From Adlercreutzia faecimuris (GTDB taxonomy: Bacteria > Actinomycetota > Coriobacteriia > Coriobacteriales > Eggerthellaceae): a DNA stretch of 64,000 nt. A program made the position numbers and the translations under genes. Below the pieces are notes generated by a model. It had not been told where the DNA came from. It saw nothing but the letters and a program-made list of their open reading frames with translations, and searched no databases. Positions 15,979-23,785 of the stretch are shown here, piece after piece; position 1 is the stretch's first letter, and each line of letters opens with the position of its first letter. Where the stretch lies: NCBI RefSeq assembly GCF_022669055.1, contig NZ_JAJMLW010000001.1, positions 1 to 64,000 of the forward strand. The letters are read 5' to 3'.

Positions 15979-18021
15979 TCAGGCCCGATGCCCGTCTCGG
16001 CCAGCAGAGTCCTCGGCGCGCCTACGAAGCGCCGCGGCCCTCGCCAGCGGAACCTTCGCTGAGCGCCCCCCCCCAGGCGGGTTTTTCGCGGGTCGCTCGT
16101 TGATGAGCATGACGGTGGTGCGGAACCAGCAGTCGCCCTCAGCCTCGGCCTTGAACGATCCGCCGTAGCGGCAGGCCAGGCTTCGCAGGATCTGGAGGCC
16201 CCAGCCGTGGGACGCCACGGGCAGCTCGCGGTCGGCGAAGGCCACGCGGGGGCGGAGCTCCTCGGCGGAGGCGTCGCCCTCCCCCTCCGCGACCCGGCCG
16301 TTCAGCAGGTCGACCATGAGAACGCCCGACACCAGGCACGCCTTGATGGTGATGCGCCGGCACGGCCCCTCCACGACGCGGCAGCTGCGGATGGCGTTGT
16401 CCATGAGGTTGGAGAACACGGCGCACAGGTCCACGTCCAAGATGGCCAGATCCTCGGGGACGACGATCTGGCAGTCCACGGGGATGTCCGCGTCCGCGCA
16501 GGCGCGCAGCTTCATGGCCATGAGCGCGCCCACCGCGCGGTTCTCGCAGCAGTACTCGTCGGCGGAGTCCATGTTGTCCGCAGCGCGCCGGATCCGCTCA
16601 GCCGCCTCGTCCGCCCGGCCCTCCGCAAGCAGCCGCTCCAGGTCGCACAGCACGGCCACGATGTCCTCGCGCATGCCGCGCGCCTCCTCCAGGCCGCTGC
16701 GCAGGCGTTCGTAGTACACGCGCTGCAGCTCGCGCTGCTCCTCCAGCAGGCGCACGCGCTCGGCCGCCAGCTCGGACTCGTCGATGGCGGACAGGGCCCG
16801 GAACAGCATGACGTCGGCGACGATGCACAGCGCCGCGACCACCCCCACGGCCACAAGCACCCACAGCGGCGGCTGATAGGCCACCGCGTACCACACGAGG
16901 AACGAGAGCACGACCAGCTGGCTGAGCGGGAACACGAGCGAGATGAGCGCGCGCCGGCGCGGCGTGCGCAGCACGGCCGCCGTCGGGCGGGCCGGCTTGC
17001 GGCGCCACGACACGTCGTCCAAGGCAGAGGCTGCCGGGCCATCGTCCGCATCCCCACCGGCACGCCGCGCCGCCGTGCCGGTGCCCACATCCTCGGCGCC
17101 CCGCGCTTCCACGGCCAGCACACCCTCCGCGTCGGCAGCCGCCTCTCCCTCCAGCCCAACGATCTCCACCACGCGCCCCAGCAGCTCGCACACGAAGGCA
17201 TGCGCCTTGTCCACGGCACCCTGCGCGATGAGCATGAGCGCCACGTTCGCCTGGTTCCTCAGATCATGCCGCACGCGAGCGACAGCGCTTACCTCGCGCT
17301 CGACCTCACGATAGCGCGCCAGGTAGTGCGACAGCTCAAGGGCGAGCACCTGGGCGCGCTCGTCCTCACGCACCTTCAGGTTGTAGCGCTCCATGAGCGG
17401 GAAGAGGAACGCGTCGGCCACCACGCACGCCGCCGCCACGATCAGGTTGCCCAGCACGATGGGACGGCTCACGTCGCCGGTGACCTCCATGATGCCCACG
17501 CTGAACGCGATGAGCAGGTACTGCACCACGATGAACCCGATGAACTGCGCGATGCCGTTGCGCGTGCTGGTGGATCGCAGCCAGCGCTCCACGGCCTCCA
17601 AGACCACGAGCAGCCCCATGAGCACCACCAAGTGCAGCAGGTGCGAGGCGATGAAGAAGTCGAGGTTCACGCCTGCTGCGGGCTTCACGGCCAGGTCGGA
17701 CCCGATGACGTGGCTCCACAGGAACGTGGGCGGTATCTCGGCGATGACGACGACCAGCATGATGAGCACGGAGACGAACAGGCGACGCGGCAGCGGATCG
17801 CGGGCGAACACAAGCCAGGGAACCATCATCCCCGCCGTGCCCAGCAGCATCCGCGCCGGCTGCCTCAGAACATCCTGGGCCACGAGGAACGGCAGCACGA
17901 CAAGCAGGCTTACCAGCCAGTACCAGCCCTTGCGCGGGATGTCCAGCAGGCGCGTGGCGGCATAGATCAGCACCAGCTGACAGGGCAGACCGGTGAGGAA
18001 GTTGATGAGGTTCTCTGGCAT
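15979..18021 (-). CDS. GHKL (AgrC-like) sensor histidine kinase with a duplicated, split DHp module
   Basis: Membrane sensor of 680 residues. Residues 1-210 hold about six membrane segments, followed by an H-box (ARVRHDLRNQANVAL, near 250) with an intact His but no ATPase domain after it. After a linker, two more membrane segments (about 355-405) and a coiled helix lead to a second DHp-like segment, GMREDIVAVLCDL, where the expected His is Glu. The GHKL ATPase follows, with N-box FSNLMDNAIRSC and G-box SHGWGLQIL. So one half has the phospho-acceptor and the other the catalytic domain. The gene starts 33 bp after a LytTR regulator on the same strand, its obvious partner. A nine-base G tract near the 3' end (16066-16074) affects only the tail. 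Confidence 0.85.
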   Translation of the reverse strand: MPENLINFLTGLPCQLVLIYAATRLLDIPRKGWYWLVSLLVVLPFLVAQDVLRQPARMLLGTAGMMVPWLVFARDPLPRRLFVSVLIMLVVVIAEIPPTFLWSHVIGSDLAVKPAAGVNLDFFIASHLLHLVVLMGLLVVLEAVERWLRSTSTRNGIAQFIGFIVVQYLLIAFSVGIMEVTGDVSRPIVLGNLIVAAACVVADAFLFPLMERYNLKVREDERAQVLALELSHYLARYREVEREVSAVARVRHDLRNQANVALMLIAQGAVDKAHAFVCELLGRVVEIVGLEGEAAADAEGVLAVEARGAEDVGTGTAARRAGGDADDGPAASALDDVSWRRKPARPTAAVLRTPRRRALISLVFPLSQLVVLSFLVWYAVAYQPPLWVLVAVGVVAALCIVADVMLFRALSAIDESELAAERVRLLEEQRELQRVYYERLRSGLEEARGMREDIVAVLCDLERLLAEGRADEAAERIRRAADNMDSADEYCCENRAVGALMAMKLRACADADIPVDCQIVVPEDLAILDVDLCAVFSNLMDNAIRSCRVVEGPCRRITIKACLVSGVLMVDLLNGRVAEGEGDASAEELRPRVAFADRELPVASHGWGLQILRSLACRYGGSFKAEAEGDCWFRTTVMLINERPAKNPPGGGRSAKVPLARAAALRRRAEDSAGRDGHRA

Positions 18022-18054
18022 ACGCTCGCTCGACGGAGGGACGATGCCCCTAGC

Positions 18055-18783
18055 CTACAGCCTTTCCTTCAGGAAGTCCATGAAGGCCTCGCGCGTAGGG
18101 CGCGAGCGCTTCTGGCTGATGGGAATGGTGGCGCCGGAGAGCAGGTCGATCTGGTCGCTGCGCATCTCGGCGATCTTCTCCATGTTGACGAGGAAGCTCT
18201 TGTGGCACTGCACGAAGGTGCCGGGCAGCTTGCGGGAGATGCCGCCCAGGGACTCGTAGGCCTCGATCACCTGGTCGGCCAGGTGGATGCGCACCTTGCG
18301 CCGGTCGCTCTCCACGAACTCGATGTCAGCCGGCAGTACGCGCATGATGCGGCCGCCCACCTTCACGCCGAAGGGACGCGCGATGCGCTCCTCCAGGTTC
18401 TCGATGGCCTTGTCGAGCGCATCGGTGAAGTCCTCGGGCTGGAGGGGCTTGGTGAGGAAGTAGACGTGGCTCGTGCGGTAGACCCGCGTGCAATACTCGA
18501 CGTGGCCCGTGACGTAGATGACCTGGACGCCGGGGCACTGCTGAAGCAGCTTCTGCACGGCGGTGATGCCGTTGCCAGCAGATCCGGCGGAATCCTCGAG
18601 CACGACGTCCATGAACACGATGTCCGGAGAGAAGCCGCGGCGCAGACGCTCGTCAAGAGCGGTGAGGCTGGTACAGATCTCCACCTCGAAGGTCTTATGG
18701 GTAGGATACTGCTCAAGCATGCGCTCGAGCGCATGCGCTTGCTCTCTGTCGTCATCGACGACCAAGACGCTTACCGTGTTCAT
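18055..18783 (-). CDS. LytTR-family response regulator (AgrA/LytR type)
   Basis: A 242-residue regulator with a receiver domain (acidic DDD at 10-12, phospho-acceptor D59 in VFMDVVL, Lys in FLTKPL) and a C-terminal LytTR DNA-binding domain from about 140 (VLPADIEFVESDRRKVRIH, then FVQCHKSFLVNMEKI). It forms an operon with the downstream GHKL kinase. A -10-like TACAAT lies on the minus strand at 18907-18902, 119 bp before the start. The upstream interval is AT-rich and may hold LytTR sites. Target genes are unknown; LytTR systems commonly control cell-surface or peptide-signal functions. Confidence 0.92.
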   Translation of the reverse strand: MNTVSVLVVDDDREQAHALERMLEQYPTHKTFEVEICTSLTALDERLRRGFSPDIVFMDVVLEDSAGSAGNGITAVQKLLQQCPGVQVIYVTGHVEYCTRVYRTSHVYFLTKPLQPEDFTDALDKAIENLEERIARPFGVKVGGRIMRVLPADIEFVESDRRKVRIHLADQVIEAYESLGGISRKLPGTFVQCHKSFLVNMEKIAEMRSDQIDLLSGATIPISQKRSRPTREAFMDFLKERL

Positions 18784-19070
18784 ACGTTGCTACTCCTGGT
18801 GCGACATCCCTTGGGGTACGAAGGCTCTCCCCGCAGGTTCTCCCGATTGTGTCGCCGCCGAGGGCCCCGATTCCCCCGTCTTATTCGACGCGCTGTCCTC
18901 TATTGTAGCCAAGCACGAGAAAATGAGTGCGAGACCTGGTTTTGGATGTAACAATCAAGTTCTAAAATGCACTTTCCTACGGCCCTTTGCTGCCCAGCGG
19001 CACTGAAAAGCGCATACCCCCCCCCGTACCCTTTTCACGGCAGGTCAGGTAGCCGGGCGCCGCGCTTCGC

Positions 19071-19655
19071 CTACTCGCCGACTGCCCGGGAAATGAGGGC
19101 GCGCAGCTCCTCGATGCCGCCGCCCTTCTCGGCAGAGGTGACCACCACCGGCGTCCCCTTCGGCAGGTCGAGCGCCTTCACGATGACAGCGCGCTGCTTG
19201 GCCGCCTGCTGCTTCGAGAGCTTGTCCGCCTTGGTGAGCGCGATGGCGAAGGGGAGCTCGGCCTCCTTCAAGAAGCCCACCATGCCGCGGTCGAGCGCCG
19301 AGGGCTCGTGGCGGATGTCGATGAGCGAGACCACCAAGGCGAAGGCGCGCTCCTGGTTGAAGTAGCCGTCGATCAGCTCAGACCAGCGCCCCTTCTCGGA
19401 CTTGGAGACCTTCGCGTAGCCGTAGCCGGGCAGATCGACCAGGTCGGCGCCGTCCACGTCGTAGAAGTTGATGGTGGCGGTCTTGCCCGGCGTGGACGAC
19501 ACCTTCGCCAGGCCCTTGCGGTACATGAGCTTGTTGAGCAGCGACGACTTGCCCACGTTGGAGCGGCCGGCGAAGGAGACCTCGGGGCCGTTGGAGGGCG
19601 GCAGCTGCGCTGAGGTGCCGTAGGCGGCCAGGAAGCGGGCGTTGTGGAAGTTCAT
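19071..19655 (-). CDS. engB: ribosome biogenesis GTPase YihA/YsxC (EngB)
   Basis: Essential TRAFAC GTPase acting in late large-subunit ribosome assembly. From ATG 19655 (MNFHNARFLAAYG) it has 194 residues, typical for EngB. G1 is GRSNVGKSS, the G2 region contains TPGKTATINFY, G3 is DLPGYGYA, G4 is TKADKL and G5 is TSAEKGGG, all intact. An upstream in-frame start at 19700 is less likely because it adds residues absent from the family. Confidence 0.95.
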   Translation of the reverse strand: MNFHNARFLAAYGTSAQLPPSNGPEVSFAGRSNVGKSSLLNKLMYRKGLAKVSSTPGKTATINFYDVDGADLVDLPGYGYAKVSKSEKGRWSELIDGYFNQERAFALVVSLIDIRHEPSALDRGMVGFLKEAELPFAIALTKADKLSKQQAAKQRAVIVKALDLPKGTPVVVTSAEKGGGIEELRALISRAVGE

Positions 19656-19704
19656 GGGGGCTCCTTCGCGAAGGGGTTCGTCGGGCCATTGTACCAACAA
19701 ACGC

Positions 19705-19738
19705 GAGGCGGCCCGCGAGCAGGTTCGCGGGCCGCCTC
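19705..19738 (-). terminator. terminator hairpin after the TDT transporter gene
   Basis: Perfect arms GAGGCGGCCCGCGA (19705-19718) and its complement (19725-19738) surround a 6-nt loop. The hairpin is 41 bp beyond the transporter stop and just upstream of engB. On the minus strand it is followed by a GT-rich rather than pure T tract. Confidence 0.65.
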
Positions 19739-19778
19739 CTATGACAGCGGGCAGGAGCGGGGGATCCCGCCCTCGGGA

Positions 19779-20774
19779 TTAGTTCTCGAAGTTCTCGGCG
19801 AAGCGGGCGTTCATCTGCGACTCCTGCACCACGGCAGCAGCCTGCGGATGTTCCACGCGCTCGTAGAAGAAGCGCACGTAGTGGCCGAGCACGAACAGCA
19901 CCATGATAGCCGCGAACGCCGTCTCCAGGCCGATGAGCACCTGAAGCGCCTCGGGGAAGGGCAGCGCCACGCCAGCGCCGGTCAGGAAGGCCACGCCCTT
20001 GGAGAGCGCCGTGGCCGAGATGACGAAGGGGAACGTCATCGCCGCGAAGCTGGGGTAGAACTTGAGGGCCACCAGCTTGGGCAGGCGCGTCAGCACCATC
20101 GCGAACAGCGCCTGGGCCAGCACCATGAGCACGCCCACGAACACCGGGTTGGGGTTGGGCGAGGTGGACAGGTAGCCCACGAGCGACAGGCTCATCGGCG
20201 CCGCGTAAATGCAGAACAGCGGACGAGCAGGCTCGGGGATCTCATGGCGCAGGTAGCGAAGGGTGACCACAGCCAGCAGCACGGCATAGCAGGCAAAGCC
20301 CAGCCAGAACAGGCCGTAGCCCAGCGACTCCATGCTGAACGCCGGAGAGGTGACCGACGCCACGATGATGCCCACGTAGCAGATGAAGTAGGTGGGAAAC
20401 ACCTCATGCAGCTTGAAGCGGCGAATGAAGCGGAAGCTGAACCACACCATGAGAGACAGGTGCGCCGCCACCGCGCAGATCCACAGCCCGAAGGCGGGAA
20501 CGATGGCCACGGGCGCCAGGTAGCCCGCCAGCTGCATGAGGGCCATGAACAGGGTGGCCGACACGCTGGCCAGGATGGAGTTGTGCAGGTCATCGCGGAT
20601 CATCGAGGGAAACAGCACGATCTTCGCCGCCAGCAGGCTCACCAGGGCCAGGGCCAGCAGGCCGCACACGCCATGGGCAATCTCGGTGTAGGGCTGGAGC
20701 AGGTTGCCCAGGGCCGCCAGGCCAAGGGCCACGCCCGCCGTGGGGATGGGGACCTTCTTTATCAGCTCGCGCAT
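19779..20774 (-). CDS. TDT-family (TehA/SLAC1-like) transporter
   Basis: Integral membrane protein of 331 residues from ATG 20774 (MRELIKKVPIPTAGVALGLAALGNLL), preceded by AAAGGCGG. About ten hydrophobic segments and the opening PTAGVALGLAALGN motif are typical of the tellurite-resistance/dicarboxylate transporter family, which moves anions or C4-dicarboxylates or gives tellurite tolerance. A divergent LysR regulator starts 195 bp away, so the transporter is likely its target. The substrate cannot be assigned. Confidence 0.87.
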   Translation of the reverse strand: MRELIKKVPIPTAGVALGLAALGNLLQPYTEIAHGVCGLLALALVSLLAAKIVLFPSMIRDDLHNSILASVSATLFMALMQLAGYLAPVAIVPAFGLWICAVAAHLSLMVWFSFRFIRRFKLHEVFPTYFICYVGIIVASVTSPAFSMESLGYGLFWLGFACYAVLLAVVTLRYLRHEIPEPARPLFCIYAAPMSLSLVGYLSTSPNPNPVFVGVLMVLAQALFAMVLTRLPKLVALKFYPSFAAMTFPFVISATALSKGVAFLTGAGVALPFPEALQVLIGLETAFAAIMVLFVLGHYVRFFYERVEHPQAAAVVQESQMNARFAENFEN

Positions 20775-20887
20775 TGGCCGCCTTTCATACGGGTATAGAC
20801 AAGCGTTCAGACCACGCGCCGCCGGTGGAGGACGCAGCGGCGCGCAGGAGCGTGGTGAAGTCATTCTGCCATCCAGTATACCAAATG

Positions 20888-20920
20888 AAAACTAATGAGT
20901 TTTTATCTATCGATAAGATA
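20888..20920. promoter_or_regulatory. tandem dyads, candidate LysR binding region
   Basis: An AT-rich island between divergent genes holds two perfect inverted repeats: AAAACT-AATG-AGTTTT (20888-20903) and TATCT-N7-AGATA centred on ATCGAT (20904-20920). The spacing and the divergent layout suit a LysR-type operator controlling the TDT gene and the regulator itself. Confidence 0.55.
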
Positions 20921-20969
20921 GTTTTATGATACGGTGACGACGGCCAGGAGAACGAGAAGGGAGGCGCCC

Positions 20970-21857
20970 GTGCAGGACTTCCGCGTAAGGACCTTCCTCA
21001 CGGTGTGCCGCACCCTCAACTACACGCGCGCCGCCGAGGAGCTCCACATCACCCAGCCCGCCGTCTCCCAGCACATCGCCTACCTCGAGAAGGAATACGG
21101 CGCCGACCTGTTCACCTATCGGCGCAAGAAGCTCGAGCTGACGAAGGCCGGCCTCGTGCTGCGTGACGCGCTCTCCACCATGGCCCACGACGAGTCCATG
21201 CTCCGCGAGCGCGTGAGCGCCTTGGCGTCGGGCTCGGCCGTGGAGCTGAGCATCGGGATGACGCTCACGGCTGGCGAGTATCTGGCCGCCGCCCCCCTGG
21301 CGGAGTACCTGGCCGCGCGGCCCGACATCCGCGCCACCGTGCGCTCGGGCGGCACGCGCCGTCTCATCGAGCTGCTCGACGCCGGCACGGTGGACTGCGC
21401 CTTTGTGGAGGGCCTCTTCGACAAGAGCGCGTATGAGTGGGACGTATTCCGCACCGAGCGGCTCATCTGCGTCTGCGCCGCCGGCCACCGGTTCGCCCGG
21501 GAGCCGCAGACAGTGGAGGACCTGCTGGGCGAGCGCCTCGTCACCCGCGAGCCGGGCTCGGGCACCCGCGCCGTGCTCGACCACGCCCTGGCCGCGCGCA
21601 ACCTCTCCATCGAGGGGTTCGCCGACACGCTCATCGCCGAGAGCCTGGGCGTCATCAAGGTGATGGTCGCCCACGACCTGGGCGTGGCGTTCCTTTACGA
21701 GGCCGCCGTGCAGCGCGAGCTGCAGGAGGGCTCGCTCAAGGAGGTGCCCCTGGCCGGCCCGCCCATCCAGCACGACATCGCCTTCATCCGCCTGAAGGGC
21801 AGCGCCTTCGAACCCGAGCTCCAAGCGCTCTTCGACGCCCTGCGGGAACGCTCCTAG
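20970..21857 (+). CDS. LysR-family transcriptional regulator
   Basis: A 295-residue regulator from GTG 20970, chosen because AAGGGAGG lies 5 nt upstream and VQDFRVRTFLTV is a normal LysR N-terminus. The winged helix-turn-helix is at about 5-65 (TRAAEELHITQPAVSQHIAYLE). The periplasmic-binding-like effector domain follows (GMTLTAGEYLAAAPLAEYL, and SGTRAVLDHAL near 195). It is divergent from the TDT transporter, with AT-rich dyads between them. The LTTR effector is unknown. An upstream GTG at 20934 is in frame but lacks a good Shine-Dalgarno. Confidence 0.93.
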   Translation: MQDFRVRTFLTVCRTLNYTRAAEELHITQPAVSQHIAYLEKEYGADLFTYRRKKLELTKAGLVLRDALSTMAHDESMLRERVSALASGSAVELSIGMTLTAGEYLAAAPLAEYLAARPDIRATVRSGGTRRLIELLDAGTVDCAFVEGLFDKSAYEWDVFRTERLICVCAAGHRFAREPQTVEDLLGERLVTREPGSGTRAVLDHALAARNLSIEGFADTLIAESLGVIKVMVAHDLGVAFLYEAAVQRELQEGSLKEVPLAGPPIQHDIAFIRLKGSAFEPELQALFDALRERS

Positions 21858-21872
21858 CCCCCCCAGACGCAA

Positions 21873-21902
21873 GAGGGGCCCGACCAGACGGCCGGGCCCC
21901 TC
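21873..21902. terminator. bidirectional terminator between convergent genes
   Basis: Perfect 10-nt arms GAGGGGCCCG and CGGGCCCCTC around a 10-nt loop, between the lysR stop (21857) and the PRC-barrel gene stop (21928) on the other strand. Confidence 0.7.
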
Positions 21903-21927
21903 GCATCAGCGATGCCTTGGCGTCGCG

Positions 21928-22722
21928 CTACTCGTCCACGCTCATGGTCAGGGACAGCAGGGCGTCATGGGCAGCCGCCTGCTCGACCAGATCGCGGGTG
22001 AGAATGACGCCGCGGGCAGCGGCGAACACGCCGTCGGCGCTGGCCACGTCCTCAGTGAGGGTCTTGCCGATGAGGAATTCCACCAGCTGCGCATCCTCCT
22101 CGGAGAGCTCGAGGGCCTCCTCCGCAACGGCGGCCTCCGCGAAGTCCTCCACGATCTCGTCCTCGACCGCCAGGGCAGCCACGTCGTCGGCCAGCAGCAC
22201 GTCGTCGGCCACCGGCTCGTCAGCCGCGACCGCGGCCGCAGGCTCGCCGCTCTCGCGCAGCTCGGCAGCCGTCTTGGCGCCGTCGTCGACGAAGACGAAC
22301 TCGGGGGCGAAGAACACGAAGGCATCAGCCGCGAACACCGTGCCATCGTCGAGGGTGAGGCTGGTGACGGTGCCGTACACCGGGTCGAAGGCGTAGGTGG
22401 CCACGACGCCCAGCTTGTTGCCGGTGCGGGTGTAGGCCTCGGCGCCGATGAGCGCGAAGCCGTCGCCGATGAGGGCCTGGGCCTGCGGGTCGGACGCCGC
22501 CAGGAAGTCCTCGCGCGACTGGACGGTGATGAACGTGTCGCCGACGGCGATCACGTTGGCGAAGGGCAGCACAAGCGGGGTGTTGGTGGTGGCGTTGGAG
22601 ACGATGTAGTGGCCGACGGCCAGGGTATCGCAGTCAACGCGCAGCTCGCGCATCTTGCCGAGCACCTTGCGGTCATCCAGGCCGACGATGCTGCGAGTGA
22701 GTATGGATTCGTTGGTTTCCAT
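21928..22722 (-). CDS. PRC-barrel domain protein
   Basis: A 264-residue cytoplasmic protein from ATG 22722 (METNESILTRSIVGLDDRKVLGKM). The N-terminal 160 residues look like PRC-barrel-type beta modules (IVGLDDRKVLGKMRELRVD; later GNKLGVVATYAFDPVYGTV), a fold found in RimM and photosynthetic reaction-centre subunits and often used for RNA or protein binding. The C-terminal third is very acidic and Ala-rich (DEPVADDVLLADDVAALAVEDEIVEDF), possibly disordered or coiled. It precedes the VanW gene's stop end on the same strand by gene order only. No function can be assigned beyond the domain. The frame extends to 23043 but overlaps the VanW gene. Confidence 0.75.
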   Translation of the reverse strand: METNESILTRSIVGLDDRKVLGKMRELRVDCDTLAVGHYIVSNATTNTPLVLPFANVIAVGDTFITVQSREDFLAASDPQAQALIGDGFALIGAEAYTRTGNKLGVVATYAFDPVYGTVTSLTLDDGTVFAADAFVFFAPEFVFVDDGAKTAAELRESGEPAAAVAADEPVADDVLLADDVAALAVEDEIVEDFAEAAVAEEALELSEEDAQLVEFLIGKTLTEDVASADGVFAAARGVILTRDLVEQAAAHDALLSLTMSVDE

Positions 22723-22840
22723 GGTGGCTCTTTCTCCCAATGATGGACGACGGTGGCCGCAGGCGCGGCGTTGGTGCCCGCATTTCGCGCGCTTGGCCCA
22801 TTGTATACGAAACGATGCCCGCCCGGGGAGGGAAGCAGCG

Positions 22841-23782
22841 CTATTTGCTGGGCTCCACGCTTCCCTCGGCGAGGGTGACCGTGGAGGAGTCGTCCACCAG
22901 GTAGATGTCGCTTGAGAGCAGGTCACGCGTGGTGCGCACGCCGTCCTGGTAGTACACGCGGAACGACTCGGAGATGTAGTACTGGCGCAGCTCGCCCTCG
23001 GCGTCCTTCTTCTCATAGCGATCCACCACGCGCGAGGTGGCATCCACGGTGACGCCCTCGGGCAGCGGGTCGCCGACGATGGTCACGTCCACCGTCTGGC
23101 CGACGGCCTTGGCGTAGATGGTGATGTCGTGCTCGGTGTTGTTGCGGATGCGCAGGTCGATCTGGCCGTAGACGATGGTGGCGTCCAGGCCGATGGGCGC
23201 GTAGTCCGACACGACGGAATGGGGATGACGCTCGACGATGTCCAGGTCGGCCTTGACGGCCGCGATGTAGAGGGCGGTGGACACCTGGCAGATGCCGCCG
23301 CCATCGCCGACGGCCACCTTGCCGTTGCGGATGACGGGAGCCTCCTGGTAGCCGCGCTCGGCGGAGCTGTCGCCCACCACCTCGTTGAACGAGAAGACGC
23401 CGCCGGGCTCGATGACCACGCCGTCGATGGCGTCGGCCGCCAGGCGGATGTTCTGGGCCCGCGCCGCGTCCTCGCTCTGGGAGATGGCCTGGTACTGGCC
23501 GATGATCTGCTGCTCGGGGGCCTCAGGCTCCTCCGGGGCATCGGGAGCGGGCGCGGGAGCCTCCTCCGGCGGCGCAGCGGCAAGGGCCTCGGCGGCCTGG
23601 TCGTTAGTCATCCACAGCACCGGGTTGCCGAAGGCCATGCAGGCCGAGACGGCCAGGGAGCAGAGCACCACCACGGGCAGCGCCGCCCAAGAGGCCCGGT
23701 AGGACGGAGGCATCTCAGGACGGCGGCGCGGAGCGGGCGCCCGCCGGTCAACGCGCTGATCGGGGCGGGCGTGGGCTGCCAT
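22841..23782 (-). CDS. VanW-family exported protein
   Basis: Membrane-anchored envelope protein of 313 residues. Residues 1-27 are Arg/Pro-rich, followed by a membrane segment at about 32-52 (AALPVVVLCSLAVSACMAF). A Pro/Glu/Ala-rich spacer leads to the VanW domain at about 125-245 (FSFNEVVGDSSAERGYQEAPVIRNGKV, GGGICQVSTALYIAAV, HPHSVVSDYAPIGLDATI). VanW is named from vancomycin clusters, but its biochemical role is unsettled; cell-wall binding is likely. The start codon lies 3 nt after the stop of the upstream proline-rich membrane protein, so the two are translationally coupled. Confidence 0.9.
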   Translation of the reverse strand: MAAHARPDQRVDRRAPAPRRRPEMPPSYRASWAALPVVVLCSLAVSACMAFGNPVLWMTNDQAAEALAAAPPEEAPAPAPDAPEEPEAPEQQIIGQYQAISQSEDAARAQNIRLAADAIDGVVIEPGGVFSFNEVVGDSSAERGYQEAPVIRNGKVAVGDGGGICQVSTALYIAAVKADLDIVERHPHSVVSDYAPIGLDATIVYGQIDLRIRNNTEHDITIYAKAVGQTVDVTIVGDPLPEGVTVDATSRVVDRYEKKDAEGELRQYYISESFRVYYQDGVRTTRDLLSSDIYLVDDSSTVTLAEGSVEPSK

Positions 23783-23785
23783 GGC

